Positions 9,788 to 19,567 are shown, counted from the stretch's first letter. The stretch: 64,000 nt of DNA from Nocardia amikacinitolerans NBRC 108937 (GCF_001612615.1 NZ_BDAU01000012.1:1-64000); one strand, 5' to 3'. The notes: generated by a model from the letters alone, not told the origin. Numbers and translations: made by a program.

Positions 9788-10315
9788 ATGCGGATCGCGT
9801 CGGCGCTCATCACTTGTCTCGCCCTGACATTGACGCTGTCGGCGTGCGGTTCGGACGACGATTCCGGGTCGTCGAACACCCCGCTTCGCCCGCCGCCGAA
9901 GGTCGCGACGCTCGGTCCGTTCGTCGGCGAATGCGGGCACGTCACCGACGACGAGGTGCGCGAGATCGCGGGGCTCGGCCAAATCTCGACCGTGTTCAAG
10001 AACTCGGTCGGCTGCAACTACCAGTCGGCCGGATTGGCTTCGCCCAGCGTCACCTTCGCGTCCTACCGTGGCAGCCCGATCGACCGGGAGAAGGCATGGG
10101 TGGCGAGCGTCGGCCGGGAGCCGGACAAGATCGAGGTGGGCGGCAAGCCGGGATTCCAGGCGCTGGATCCCAGTGGCACGGTCTGCGATCTGGCCGTGCA
10201 ACTCGACGACGACTTCTTCGAATGGTCGATGTCGTACGGGGCGTTCGCGCCCGCGGGGAATCCGTGCGAGAAGACGCGCAAGCTGGCCGAACTCACCGTG
10301 CAGCGGCTGAAGTGA
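9788..10315 (+). CDS. DUF3558-family lipoprotein
   Basis: This encodes 175 aa. A signal peptide with hydrophobic core LITCLALTLTLSAC ends at lipobox Cys20, followed by an Asp/Ser-rich tether, so it is a secreted, membrane-anchored lipoprotein. The mature part (GECGHVTDDEVREIAGLG..., NSVGCNYQSA, GNPCEKTRKLAELTVQ) matches the DUF3558 pattern of conserved Cys and 'LAEL' helix common in Nocardia, Rhodococcus and actinomycetes. Function unknown. The next gene, 10 nt downstream, encodes a second member, so this looks like a tandem duplication in one transcript. Confidence 0.85.
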   Translation: MRIASALITCLALTLTLSACGSDDDSGSSNTPLRPPPKVATLGPFVGECGHVTDDEVREIAGLGQISTVFKNSVGCNYQSAGLASPSVTFASYRGSPIDREKAWVASVGREPDKIEVGGKPGFQALDPSGTVCDLAVQLDDDFFEWSMSYGAFAPAGNPCEKTRKLAELTVQRLK

Positions 10316-10325
10316 GGGGACGGGC

Positions 10326-10880
10326 ATGAGTGCACATTCGAAGACGCGCAACGCGGTGCTCGCCGCGACGGCCGCCGCGCTGGCGCTCACGATGACGGGC
10401 TGCGGTAAGACCATCGAGGGCGAGGCGTTCCCGGCGGGCGGCAGTCAGCAGATCAACACGAATTTCGACAAGCTGCTGCGCGAATGCGAGGTGGTGGAGC
10501 CAACCAAGATCGGCAAGGCGGTCGGCGACGCGCGGTTCGTGCAGGGCTCGTTCAACGGCGCGGTGTGCATGTGGGACGTCGAGGACGCGCCCGGCGGGCG
10601 GGCCATGGTCACCCTCAACTGGTACGAGATCGGCTCGCTGAACAACGAGAAGGCGACCAACGACAAGCTCGGCTACCTCTCGGAGAACACCACCGTCCAG
10701 AGCAGTCGCGCGTTGCAGACCCGCCGCCCCGGCGACCCCGATTCGTGCGGCGTCAGCGCGAGCGCGGCCGACAGCGGCGTGGTCGGTTGGTGGATCAACT
10801 ACCGCGCGGGTTCGACGCATCCCGATCCGTGCGCGGCGGCCAAGCAACTGGTGGAGCTGACCCTGAATCTGGCCAGGTAA
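10326..10880 (+). CDS. DUF3558-family lipoprotein (paralogue)
   Basis: This encodes 184 aa with a signal peptide ending in LTMTGC (lipid-modified Cys26). The mature domain begins GKTIEGEAFPAGG and shows the same family landmarks as its neighbour: LLRECEVVEP, GAVCMWDVEDAP, a late DPCAAAKQLVELTLNLA helix with a conserved Cys. It is separated from the first lipoprotein gene by 10 nt and preceded by GAGGGGACGGGC, a usable ribosome site. The two differ enough to be old paralogues. Cell-envelope location is clear; role is unknown. Confidence 0.85.
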   Translation: MSAHSKTRNAVLAATAAALALTMTGCGKTIEGEAFPAGGSQQINTNFDKLLRECEVVEPTKIGKAVGDARFVQGSFNGAVCMWDVEDAPGGRAMVTLNWYEIGSLNNEKATNDKLGYLSENTTVQSSRALQTRRPGDPDSCGVSASAADSGVVGWWINYRAGSTHPDPCAAAKQLVELTLNLAR

Positions 10881-10903
10881 ACGCGCCCACGCCGGACCCC
10901 GCT

Positions 10904-10933
10904 TTGACCCTTCGCGAAGCCCGCGAGTATCGT
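10904..10933 (+). promoter_or_regulatory. putative vegetative promoter of the str operon
   Basis: TTGACC (10904-10909) and TATCGT (10928-10933) are spaced by 18 bp, a fair match to the housekeeping sigma factor consensus. They lie about 220 bp before rpsL, just after the DUF3558 stop. The 273-bp spacer 10881-11153 has no gene. The long leader this implies is common for ribosomal protein operons; another start nearer to rpsL cannot be excluded. Confidence 0.5.
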
Positions 10934-11153
10934 GGATCGCTGTGCCCGGAAGCATGCGGGCAAGTTCGTGCGTTCGACGTAGGCCAGCGAAAGCGGCCGA
11001 CCTCCCCGGCGTGCCCGGAATCAGGGTCCTGTCTCACGCACGACACGCCCGACCTCGGGACGCGAGAAACGTGGTTGGACGTGCGAGTGAAGACTCGATG
11101 AATACAAGACATAAGTTCCAGACACCGCGTTAGACAACAAGGAAAGCCGGTCT

Positions 11154-11528
11154 ATGCCAACCATCAACCAGCTGGTCCGCAAGGGTCGCCGTGACAAGGT
11201 CGCCAAGACCAAGACCGCGGCCCTCAAGGGGAGCCCGCAGCGTCGTGGCGTGTGCACCCGCGTGTACACCACGACCCCGAAGAAGCCGAACTCCGCGCTG
11301 CGTAAGGTCGCGCGTGTTCGCCTGACCAGCGCGGTCGAGGTCACGGCTTACATCCCCGGCGAAGGCCACAACCTCCAGGAGCACTCGATGGTGCTCGTCC
11401 GTGGCGGTCGTGTGAAGGACCTCCCCGGTGTCCGCTACAAGATCATCCGTGGCTCGCTGGACACCCAGGGTGTGAAGAACCGCAAGCAGGCCCGCAGCCG
11501 CTACGGCGCGAAGAAGGAGAAGAGCTGA
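11154..11528 (+). CDS. rpsL: 30S ribosomal protein S12
   Basis: This encodes 124 aa, the standard length. It contacts the decoding centre of the 30S subunit. The conserved [19 protein letters not shown] and [18 protein letters not shown] blocks are intact. Lys43 and Lys88, the positions whose change gives streptomycin resistance, are both lysine, so the allele is wild type there. AAGGAAAG precedes the ATG. First gene of the str operon; rpsG begins 1 nt after its stop. Confidence 0.99.
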
Positions 11529-11529
11529 T

Positions 11530-12000
11530 ATGCCGCGCAAGGGCCCCGCTCCCAAGCGTCCGTTGATCAACGACCCGGTCTACGGGTCGCCGCTGGTCAC
11601 CCAGCTGGTCAACAAGATCCTGCTGGACGGCAAGAAGTCCACCGCCGAGCGCATCGTCTACGGCGCGCTCGAGCAGGCGCGCGAGAAGACCGGCACCGAC
11701 CCGGTCGTCACCCTGAAGCGCGCGCTGGACAACGTCAAGCCGTCGCTCGAGGTGAAGCCTCGCCGCGTCGGTGGCGCCACCTACCAGGTTCCGGTCGAGG
11801 TTCGTCCCGGCCGTGCCAACACCCTGGCGCTGCGCTGGCTGGTCAACTTCGCCCGCGCGCGTCGCGAGAAGACCATGGTCGAGCGTCTGGCCAACGAGCT
11901 GCTCGACGCCAGCAACGGCCTTGGCGCTTCGGTGAAGCGTCGCGAGGACACCCACAAGATGGCCGAGTCGAACCGGGCGTTCGCGCACTACCGCTGGTGA
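11530..12000 (+). CDS. rpsG: 30S ribosomal protein S7
   Basis: This encodes 156 aa, the standard length, starting [16 protein letters not shown] and ending [10 protein letters not shown]7 nucleates assembly of the 30S head by binding the 3' major domain of 16S rRNA. The gene follows rpsL by 1 nt, indicating translational coupling. In E. coli S7 is the feedback repressor of this operon; whether that holds here cannot be told. The 150-bp gap to fusA includes TTGACA at 12080-12085, but no convincing -10 at proper distance. Confidence 0.99.
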
Positions 12001-12150
12001 TTGTCGGCCGGCCCGTCGCTCCGTGTCGGCGCCGGAAGGCTCACAGTCGAGAGGCGGCACTTCGGTGCCCCTCCCGGCGTTGACATAGTGATGACCCGAC
12101 AGGGTCTGGAACCCGAAGATCCCAACTAGCTACGAGCGGGGAAGATTTCC

Positions 12151-14253
12151 GTGGCACAGGACGTGCTCACCGACCTGAACAAGGTCCGAAACATCGGCAT
12201 CATGGCGCACATCGATGCCGGTAAGACCACCACTACCGAACGCATCCTCTTCTACACCGGCATCACCTACAAGATCGGTGAGGTCCACGATGGCGCGGCC
12301 ACCATGGACTGGATGGAGCAGGAGCAGGAGCGTGGTATCACCATCACCTCCGCGGCTACCACGTGTTTCTGGAAAGACAACCAGATCAACATCATCGACA
12401 CCCCCGGGCACGTCGACTTCACCGTCGAGGTGGAGCGTTCGCTGCGCGTGCTCGACGGCGCCGTCGCGGTGTTCGACGGCAAGGAAGGCGTCGAGCCGCA
12501 GTCCGAGCAGGTGTGGCGTCAGGCCGACAAGTACGACGTGCCGCGGATCTGCTTCGTCAACAAGATGGACAAGCTCGGTGCGGACTTCTACTTCACCGTG
12601 CGCACCATCAAGGAGCGCCTCGGCGCCAAGCCGCTCGTCATCCAGCTGCCGATCGGCGCGGAGGACACCTTCGAGGGCATCGTCGACCTGGTCGAGAACA
12701 ACGCCAAGGTGTGGCGCGGTGAGACCAAGCTCGGTGAGCAGTACGAGGTCACCGAGATCCCGGCCGAGCTGAAGGAGCAGGCCGAGCAGTACCGCCAGGA
12801 GCTGCTCGAGACCGTCGCCGAGTCGGACGAGGCGCTGCTGGAGAAGTTCTTCGGCGGCGAGGAGCTCACGGTCGAGGAGATCAAGGGCGCCATCCGCAAG
12901 ATGACGGTGAACTCCGAGCTCTACCCGGTGCTCTGTGGTTCCGCGTTCAAGAACAAGGGCGTGCAGCCCATGCTCGACGCGGTCATCGACTACCTGCCCT
13001 CGCCGCTGGACGTGGAGGCCACCACCGGCCACGTGCCCGGCAAGGAAGAGGAGCTGCTGACCCGCAAGCCGAGCGCCGACGAGCCGTTCGCGGCGCTGGC
13101 GTTCAAGATCGCGGTGCACCCCTTCTTCGGCAAGCTGACCTACGTCCGCGTGTACTCCGGCAAGGTCGACTCCGGCGCCCAGGTCATCAACTCGACCAAG
13201 GGCAAGAAGGAGCGTCTGGGCAAGCTGTTCCAGATGCACTCCAACAAGGAGAACCCGGTCGGTGCGGCCTCCGCGGGCCACATCTACGCGGTCATCGGCC
13301 TCAAGGACACCACCACCGGTGACACCCTGTGCGATCCGCAGAACCAGATCGTGCTGGAGTCCATGACCTTCCCGGACCCGGTCATCGAGGTCTCCATCGA
13401 GCCCAAGACCAAGTCCGACCAGGAGAAGCTGGGCACCGCGATCCAGCGTCTCTCGGAAGAGGACCCGACCTTCTCGGTCAAGCTGGACGCCGAGACCGGC
13501 CAGACCGTCATCGGCGGTATGGGCGAGCTCCACCTCGACATCCTCGTCGACCGCATGAAGCGCGAGTTCAAGGTCGAGGCGAACGTCGGCAAGCCGCAGG
13601 TCGCCTACCGCGAGACCATCACCAAGACGGTCGAGAAGCTCGAATTCACCCACAAGAAGCAGACCGGTGGTTCCGGTCAGTTCGCGAAGGTGATCATCGC
13701 CCTCGAGCCGTTCGTCGGCGAGGACGGCGCGCACTACGAGTTCGAGAACAAGGTCACCGGTGGCCGCGTGCCGAGGGAGTACATCCCTTCGGTCGACGCC
13801 GGTGCCCAGGACGCCATGCAGTACGGTGTGCTCGCTGGCTACCCGCTGGTCAACCTGAAGGTCACCCTGCTCGACGGTGCCTACCACGACGTCGACTCGT
13901 CGGAAATGGCATTCAAGATCGCAGGCGCGCAGGCCCTGAAGGAAGCGGCCCGTAAGGCCGGTCCGGTGATCCTCGAGCCGATGATGGCTGTCGAGGTCAC
14001 CACGCCCGAGGATTACATGGGCGACGTGATCGGCGACCTGAACTCCCGCCGTGGCCAGATCCAGGCCATGGAGGAACGCAGTGGTGCCCGTGTCGTCAAG
14101 GCGCTGGTTCCGCTCTCGGAGATGTTCGGTTACATCGGTGACCTGCGGTCGAAGACCCAGGGCCGGGCGAACTACTCCATGGTGTTCGATTCGTACGCGG
14201 AGGTTCCGGCCAACGTGTCGAAGGAGATCATCGCCAAGGCGACCGGCGAGTAA
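12151..14253 (+). CDS. fusA: elongation factor G
   Basis: This encodes 700 aa, the full length for EF-G. It is the translational GTPase that drives translocation on the ribosome and, with RRF, recycling. The GTP-binding motifs are complete: [17 protein letters not shown] (P-loop), [10 protein letters not shown] (switch I), IDTPGHVDF (switch II) and NKMDKLG. Domain IV with [14 protein letters not shown] and the C-terminal domain V with [13 protein letters not shown] are intact. Translation starts at GTG 12151. The third gene of the str operon. Confidence 0.99.
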   Translation: MAQDVLTDLNKVRNIGIMAHIDAGKTTTTERILFYTGITYKIGEVHDGAATMDWMEQEQERGITITSAATTCFWKDNQINIIDTPGHVDFTVEVERSLRVLDGAVAVFDGKEGVEPQSEQVWRQADKYDVPRICFVNKMDKLGADFYFTVRTIKERLGAKPLVIQLPIGAEDTFEGIVDLVENNAKVWRGETKLGEQYEVTEIPAELKEQAEQYRQELLETVAESDEALLEKFFGGEELTVEEIKGAIRKMTVNSELYPVLCGSAFKNKGVQPMLDAVIDYLPSPLDVEATTGHVPGKEEELLTRKPSADEPFAALAFKIAVHPFFGKLTYVRVYSGKVDSGAQVINSTKGKKERLGKLFQMHSNKENPVGAASAGHIYAVIGLKDTTTGDTLCDPQNQIVLESMTFPDPVIEVSIEPKTKSDQEKLGTAIQRLSEEDPTFSVKLDAETGQTVIGGMGELHLDILVDRMKREFKVEANVGKPQVAYRETITKTVEKLEFTHKKQTGGSGQFAKVIIALEPFVGEDGAHYEFENKVTGGRVPREYIPSVDAGAQDAMQYGVLAGYPLVNLKVTLLDGAYHDVDSSEMAFKIAGAQALKEAARKAGPVILEPMMAVEVTTPEDYMGDVIGDLNSRRGQIQAMEERSGARVVKALVPLSEMFGYIGDLRSKTQGRANYSMVFDSYAEVPANVSKEIIAKATGE

Positions 14254-14260
14254 ATCGTTT

Positions 14261-14285
14261 GGGGCCAAGTGGCACACTTGGCCCC
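14261..14285 (+). terminator. perfect 10-bp hairpin after fusA (terminator or attenuator)
   Basis: GGGGCCAAGT (14261-14270), a 5-nt loop and ACTTGGCCCC (14276-14285) form a perfect stem 7 nt after the fusA stop. No T-run follows, so it may terminate only partly or act as an RNA-processing or attenuation site separating fusA from the highly expressed tuf. Confidence 0.5.
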
Positions 14286-14307
14286 AGCCGGGCGTCAGTA
14301 CTACCAG

Positions 14308-14327
14308 ATCCCCGCATCCGCGGGGAT
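14308..14327. repeat. solitary palindrome resembling a type I-E CRISPR repeat core
   Basis: ATCCCCGC, a 4-nt loop ATCC, and GCGGGGAT form a perfect 8-bp stem, followed by GACCC. The stem sequence and the GATGACCC flank resemble the core of type I-E CRISPR repeats, and also resemble REP-like palindromes. There is one copy only, with no spacer array and no cas genes in the window. It could form a second hairpin in the fusA-tuf leader. Confidence 0.45.
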
Positions 14328-14380
14328 GACCCACGCACTGCTGCAAATGCACGCACCAACAAGTCCAGGAGGACCCAAAA

Positions 14381-15571
<1,191 letters not shown>

Positions 15572-15593
15572 TTCCCTGAATCACCGATCTCCC

Positions 15594-15625
15594 AACGGCG
15601 CCGCTCCACCAGGAGCGGCGCCGTT
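15594..15625 (+). terminator. intrinsic terminator of the str operon
   Basis: A perfect 14-bp stem (AACGGCGCCGCTCC at 15594-15607, its complement at 15612-15625) encloses the 4-nt loop ACCA, 22 nt after the tuf stop. Only a short T stretch follows (CGTTTC), as is usual in actinobacteria. The next reading frame begins right after it. Confidence 0.85.
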
Positions 15626-15642
15626 CGGCGTTTCGGGGGAGT

Positions 15643-16059
15643 GTACTGGATCAGGTTCGCGCACTTCGCCTTCGGCGCAGGAATGCCGACGATCTGGCGC
15701 TGATGCGCGTCTCGCAATTGGACGCCGAAGGCACGGTCGTCGATTTCACCGCACGTTTGCTGGCGGGGTTGACCAGGCGGCTCGGTGTCGACGCGGTGCG
15801 CGAGGTGCTGCCCGACGCCGTGCCGTGGGTGACCTTCCTGCCCGCGGAGGATATCGACCAGTTCCTCGTCGAACTGGTTGCTGTAGCTCAGGGTTCGGCA
15901 GCACTCGAGAACCTCGCGCCCCTGGCGACTCTGCTCACTCAATGGCGCCACACCGCCGAGGTTCACGCCGACCCGGCGCTGCTGGAGTTGGTCGCTGCCG
16001 AGCCGGGAGGCGATTTCGGCGCGGTCGAGCCGCCCGAGCCCGGTGAGCCGGACCTGTGA
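15643..16059 (+). pseudogene. C-terminal remnant of a Phd/prevent-host-death or DUF6247-like antitoxin
   Basis: The frame reads LDQVRALRLRRNADDLALM and then an acidic helical stretch with VPWVTFLPAEDIDQF, NLAPLATLLTQWRHTAEVHADP. The last part resembles the C-terminal half of actinobacterial prevent-host-death or DUF6247-type proteins associated with toxin-antitoxin systems. The homologous-looking frame begins directly at the tuf terminator, with no ATG or GTG before the internal ATG at 15703 (which would give 118 aa). An N-terminal DNA-binding part therefore seems lost. The call rests on remembered family pattern and is moderate; an intact 118-aa protein of unknown function is the alternative. 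Confidence 0.45.
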
Positions 16060-16122
16060 GCCCGAAGCGTGGCGTCGGCACGCTCCCGGCCAGCGATTGT
16101 GGCTGACGGGTACACTTGGCCG

Positions 16123-16341
16123 GTGTCCAGGATTACGTTCGATCCGAACCAGTGCGGTGGGCGGCCTTGTATCCGCGGCATGCGCATCAGGGTGAAGGAC
16201 GTGCTCGAGCTCTTGGCTGCCGGTGAGACCGAAGAGTCCATCCTCGCCGACTATCCGTACCTCGAACTGGAAGACATTCGCGCCTGTCTGGCGTTCGCTG
16301 CCGCCGAGATCGATCATCCGATCCTGCGGACCGCCTCTTGA
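16123..16341 (+). CDS. DUF433-family antitoxin-like protein
   Basis: This encodes 72 aa from GTG 16123 (a longer frame from 16069 adds 18 residues with no similarity to the family). The protein SRITFDPNQCGGRPCIRGMRI followed by VLELLAAGETEESILADYP is a classic DUF433 HTH protein. DUF433 genes usually precede DUF5615 PIN-like genes and are thought to be the antitoxins of that pair. Here the stop overlaps the start of the DUF5615 gene, as expected for a coupled pair, although that partner looks truncated. Confidence 0.8.
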   Translation: MSRITFDPNQCGGRPCIRGMRIRVKDVLELLAAGETEESILADYPYLELEDIRACLAFAAAEIDHPILRTAS

Positions 16342-16646
16342 AGTTCCTTGTGGATGCGCAGCTTCCGCCCGCATTGGCGCGGGCGCTGGCCAGTGAGGGG
16401 CACGATGCCGTCCATGTCTGTGATCTCGACATGACCTCTGCCTCGGACCCGGAAGTGTGGAACGAGGGAATACGTCGAGGCGCGGCCATCGTCACGAAGG
16501 ACGAGGACTTCATCCTCCTCGGCCGCGCCAAGGGGGACCTCGACCGGCCGACGATCGTCTGGATCAGGATTGGAAACTGCGCGGAATCCCGATTCTCTAC
16601 GGCATGCCCGCGCCTTCTGCCCGCGCTCTGGCGGCGGCCGGATTGA
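16338..16646 (+). CDS. DUF5615 PIN-like toxin, 3' end replaced
   Basis: This encodes 102 aa from a TTG overlapping the DUF433 stop. The start MKFLVDAQLPPALARALASEG with its Asp, then ATVTKDEDF-like AAIVTKDEDFILLG and RPTIVWIRIGN, are the conserved PIN-like acidic motifs of DUF5615. Up to residue ~83 it follows the family; after WIRIGN the expected final helices are missing and the frame reads unrelated residues before a stop. At the same point a different gene fragment begins in another frame (16577-16801). The protein is probably non-functional, or at least altered at its C-terminus. Confidence 0.7.
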   Translation: MKFLVDAQLPPALARALASEGHDAVHVCDLDMTSASDPEVWNEGIRRGAAIVTKDEDFILLGRAKGDLDRPTIVWIRIGNCAESRFSTACPRLLPALWRRPD

Positions 16647-16801
16647 TATCGCTCGGCGGGTGCGTCGTCGTAGCGGGCAACCCGGACTGGAGTTGTCGGG
16701 CCTGTGGGCATCTGTGGAGTGATCCGGAGGGGGCCGCACGAGCGCTGAAACTGATCTTCCAGCGGCATCTAGCCCCCGCAGACCGGACAGAGGCTCGTTA
16801 G
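16577..16801 (+). pseudogene. 5'-truncated fragment of a small Cys-containing conserved protein
   Basis: In the frame starting at 16577 the sequence reads KLRGIPILYGMPAPSARALA, a glycine-rich LGGCVVVAGNPDW and SCRACGHLW, then about 25 residues to the stop. The C-x2-C with LGGCVV resembles a small actinobacterial protein of unknown function that usually starts just before the 'IPILYG' strand. No start codon with a ribosome site is available here, because the front is fused into the broken DUF5615 gene. The family memory is not tied to a named Pfam entry, so the assignment is tentative. Confidence 0.45.
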
Positions 16802-16956
16802 GGGCGGTTGCGCATCGCGGCGAGCGGTGTCCCGAGGGCAGCTCGGTACCCGAGGTCGAGCCGACAGGTTTCCGACGCGGGGCCCGCCTTCGGCGTTTTG
16901 TCGGAGCCTGCCGATACGGTCGACATGTCGAGCCGTCGCCGTCATCGGAGGGAAAC

Positions 16957-17772
16957 ATGAGCAGGTCCGCGCACACCGATCTCGATATCGTCGAGGGTGC
17001 GCTCGAGCACGGAATGCCTTATCTCGCCATGGGTTCCGGCCGTCCGCTGGTGTTCCTGCGGTGGTTCACTCCCAACCACGCCAACCCGACCGGGTGGATG
17101 CGTGAGTCCGAGATCAAGACTCTGACGCCGCTGGCCAGGCACTTTCGCGTGTACGCGGTGAACAGGGCGCCCGGCATGGCGGCGGGAACCACGATGTCCG
17201 AGATCGCCGCCCACCACGCCCAGGCGCTGCGCGCCGAATTCGACACGCCCGTGGACGTTCTCGGCATCTCCTCCGGCGGGTCGCTCGCGCTGCAATTGGC
17301 CGCCGACCATCCGGATGTCGTGCGCAGGCTCGTCATCGGCGCCTCGGGCTATCGACTGGAGGACGCGGCGCGCACCGCGCAGCTGAACTACGCCGAAGCG
17401 GCGGCCGAGGGCCGCAGAGCGCTGCACCACATGATTCCCGCGCCGTCCGGTTTCACCGACCGCCTCATGAAGGGCGCGATGTGGCTGCTCGATCCGTTCG
17501 CACGCCCGGCGAACCCGTCCGACACCCTCGCCTTCGTCCGCGCCGAGGACGCCTTCGACGTCTCCGACCGCCTCGGCGAAATCACCGCCCCCACCCTCGT
17601 CATCGGCGGCGAACGCGACGAGTTCTACTCCACCGCCACCTTCCGCCACACCGCCGACGGCATCCCCGACTCCCGCCTCCACATCTACCCCGGCGCCTCC
17701 CACATGGGCACCGTCAAACACCCCCGCTTCGCCCCCGACGTCATCGAATTCCTCACCGACCACGAGGATTAG
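16957..17772 (+). CDS. alpha/beta hydrolase
   Basis: This encodes 271 aa, typical for a single-domain alpha/beta hydrolase. The nucleophile elbow is GISSGGSLALQLA (Ser near residue 109), the acid is probably Asp in GGERDEFY, and the catalytic His lies in GASHMGTVKHP. The lid region (residues ~140-190) is variable, so the substrate is unknown. The ATG at 16957 is preceded by GGAGGGAAAC. The 155-bp gap before it (16802-16956) contains no gene. It is convergent with the vapC-like gene. Confidence 0.85.
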   Translation: MSRSAHTDLDIVEGALEHGMPYLAMGSGRPLVFLRWFTPNHANPTGWMRESEIKTLTPLARHFRVYAVNRAPGMAAGTTMSEIAAHHAQALRAEFDTPVDVLGISSGGSLALQLAADHPDVVRRLVIGASGYRLEDAARTAQLNYAEAAAEGRRALHHMIPAPSGFTDRLMKGAMWLLDPFARPANPSDTLAFVRAEDAFDVSDRLGEITAPTLVIGGERDEFYSTATFRHTADGIPDSRLHIYPGASHMGTVKHPRFAPDVIEFLTDHED

Positions 17773-17813
17773 CGCCATTCAGCGGCACCGAACGTGTCGA
17801 CTCCGCAGGTGCC

Positions 17814-18224
17814 TCAGGGCAGGAGCTTGAAGCCCGGCGTGTGCCTCAATGTCACGGCGTGAAAGTGGCGATGATCCAGCGTGGCGATCTCGACCGCATC
17901 GAGGCGCTCGGCGACGGCGATGACCGAGGCGTCCGCCACGCCGAGCGGAAAGCCACGGTACTGCGTCATCAATTCGGCCATCCGGTGCAGGTCGGCATCG
18001 GTGATTTCGACCTGTGTCAGGTCGCCCGCCGCGATCGCTTCGACGAGATTGATCTCGGCCGCCGCGCCGACGTACTTGCAAACCAGGTAGCAGGCCTCGG
18101 TGACGACATAAGGCGTCAGCAGCAACTCGTCGGTTCGTCCGGTGAAGAGTTCGGCGCAGCGCTGGTGGTCGTTGTCGTGGCGGTTGAGGTAGGCGACGAG
18201 TGGCCCGGTGTCAACGATCAGCAT
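17814..18224 (-). CDS. vapC: PIN-domain ribonuclease toxin (VapC-like)
   Basis: This encodes 136 aa. The PIN catalytic acids are present: MLIVDTGPLVAYL (Asp5), TEACYL (Glu), ADASVIAVAERL (Asp) and IATLDHRHF. Such toxins cleave tRNA or rRNA when freed from their antitoxin. Its start lies 14 nt inside the upstream antitoxin gene, an arrangement typical of vapBC operons. The symbol indicates family only. Confidence 0.85.
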   Translation of the reverse strand: MLIVDTGPLVAYLNRHDNDHQRCAELFTGRTDELLLTPYVVTEACYLVCKYVGAAAEINLVEAIAAGDLTQVEITDADLHRMAELMTQYRGFPLGVADASVIAVAERLDAVEIATLDHRHFHAVTLRHTPGFKLLP

Positions 18225-18429
18225 CTGATTCGCCGATTTCGTCGCGCAGGACGTCCTTGGCGCGCGCGCCGAGGTCTGTCGACGGACCGTCGAATGTTCG
18301 GAGGACCGAGAACCGCTCGGAACGGGGCTGGACCAGTCGCAGCACGTGGCGACGCACCTCGTCGGCCTGGCTGGGATTCAGCTGGTCGATGAGCGCGTGG
18401 AGCTCGGAATAGTCGCGCGCGGCGGTCAC
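18211..18429 (-). CDS. vapB: antitoxin of the PIN-domain toxin (VapB-like)
   Basis: This encodes 72 aa. It is a short, charged, helical protein (ELHALIDQLNPSQADEVRRH near the N-terminus, acidic C-terminus EIGESDADR) directly upstream of, and overlapping, the PIN toxin gene by 14 nt. No canonical AbrB or RHH motif is obvious, so the class of DNA-binding fold is unsure; position and size are the main evidence. The ATG at 18429 lies 37 bp beyond the stop of the TetR gene, which is on the same strand upstream. Confidence 0.65.
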   Translation of the reverse strand: MTAARDYSELHALIDQLNPSQADEVRRHVLRLVQPRSERFSVLRTFDGPSTDLGARAKDVLRDEIGESDADR

Positions 18430-18465
18430 GATTCCATGCTACGACAGCCACCACGCGGACCGGCG

Positions 18466-19128
18466 TCAGCCGAGTTGGGTCATGCCTGCGGCGACGACTT
18501 GGGCGACGTTGAGGATTTCGTCGGTGGTGGGGAGGGGGATGCCGTCGAGGGCGTGTAGGCGGTCGGTGCTCGCGATGGCGAACATGGCCGAGACCCAGGC
18601 GGCGGCGCAGGCGCGCAGGGTGCCGGGGCGGACGGGGGCGGGTGCGCTGGCCTGGAGGACGCGGGCGGTCACGTCGAGGAGCTGGTCGCGCAGGTGGCGG
18701 AGTTGGCGGCGCACGTCGGGATGGGTGTCGGCCTCGCGCCACATGATCACCCGCAGCACCGAGGAGTGGTGGTCGCGCAGGTTCAGCGCGGCGTCGAGGT
18801 TGACCAGGCTCGTGGCCGGATCGCCGGGGGCTACGACGGCGCCGATGTCGTCGATCGGCTGGGTGGGCATGCGCTCGGCCATGAGCGCGGACAGGATCGA
18901 ATCCTTGGTCGGGAAGTAGTAGAAGACAAGGCCTTTGGGGACGCCGGCGCCCGCGGCGATGGCCGCCGTCGCGGTGGCGTCGAATCCCTGTGCCGCGAAA
19001 AGGTTTTCGGCGGCGTCCAGGATGAGTTGCCGGGCGTCGCCGTCGATCTTGGCGCTGCGGCGGCGCCCGGTCCGGGCGGGATCGTCCGGTCGCCGGACCA
19101 AGTGGCGACCGGGTTTGGGCATCTGCAT
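18466..19128 (-). CDS. TetR/AcrR-family transcriptional regulator
   Basis: This encodes 220 aa. After a basic 30-residue N-terminal extension the HTH reads LILDAAENLFAAQGFDATAT then IAAGAGVPKGLVFYYFPTKD, the typical TetR DNA-binding domain. The C-terminal ligand domain has no assigned effector. It is downstream of, and co-directional with, the SPW-repeat membrane protein gene (67 bp apart) and may control it. Which of the two Met at residues 1 and 3 starts the protein is uncertain. Confidence 0.88.
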   Translation of the reverse strand: MQMPKPGRHLVRRPDDPARTGRRRSAKIDGDARQLILDAAENLFAAQGFDATATAAIAAGAGVPKGLVFYYFPTKDSILSALMAERMPTQPIDDIGAVVAPGDPATSLVNLDAALNLRDHHSSVLRVIMWREADTHPDVRRQLRHLRDQLLDVTARVLQASAPAPVRPGTLRACAAAWVSAMFAIASTDRLHALDGIPLPTTDEILNVAQVVAAGMTQLG

Positions 19129-19195
19129 CAGTGGTGCGTCCTCGTTGCCGTCCGGCCGAAGACCGGTTCGCGGTTCAGGATTCGCACGTCACGCA

Positions 19196-19567
19196 TCAGA
19201 GGTGCGGAGCAACTCCGCCGCTCGTCGTCCGGTGCATGCGCGCCGTGACCGCGGGCAGCGCAGCGATCGCGACGACAACCGTGACCACGCCGACGACCCA
19301 TGAGGTCCAGGATGCACCGCGGAACTCGGTGTAGTCCATCGCCCATGGCGCGATGAACAGCAGTGCGCCGAACAGCGCCATCGCGTAGTCGGCCATAGCC
19401 ATGGCCGGTCGGGCCATCTGGGCCAGGCCGGTGAGGGCGATCAAGACGCCGAGGACGATCATCGTCCACATTGCCCTGTCGTTCGTGTCCACCCAGATGG
19501 GGGACAGCGCGGTGAAGGCGCCGAGGATGACGGCAAGCAGGTCCTGCGCGCGACTCTCGGTGAACAT
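19196..19567 (-). CDS. SPW-repeat membrane protein
   Basis: This encodes 123 aa with four predicted membrane helices and two SPW-type repeats, ALSPIWVDTND and FIAPWAMDYTEF, the signature of the SPW family. The start ATG at 19567 is preceded by a perfect AGGAGG; the frame runs on upstream to 19696 without a ribosome site. Function of the family is unknown. The 190-bp spacer to the divergent ferredoxin reductase gene (19568-19757) must contain both promoters. Confidence 0.85.
   Translation of the reverse strand: MFTESRAQDLLAVILGAFTALSPIWVDTNDRAMWTMIVLGVLIALTGLAQMARPAMAMADYAMALFGALLFIAPWAMDYTEFRGASWTSWVVGVVTVVVAIAALPAVTARMHRTTSGGVAPHL

Noticed and set aside
12080..12103. A promoter for fusA based on TTGACA at 12080
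   Set aside because: No acceptable -10 at 16-19 bp; kept as a remark.
14308..14327. A CRISPR array
   Set aside because: Only a single repeat-like palindrome, with no spacers and no cas genes.
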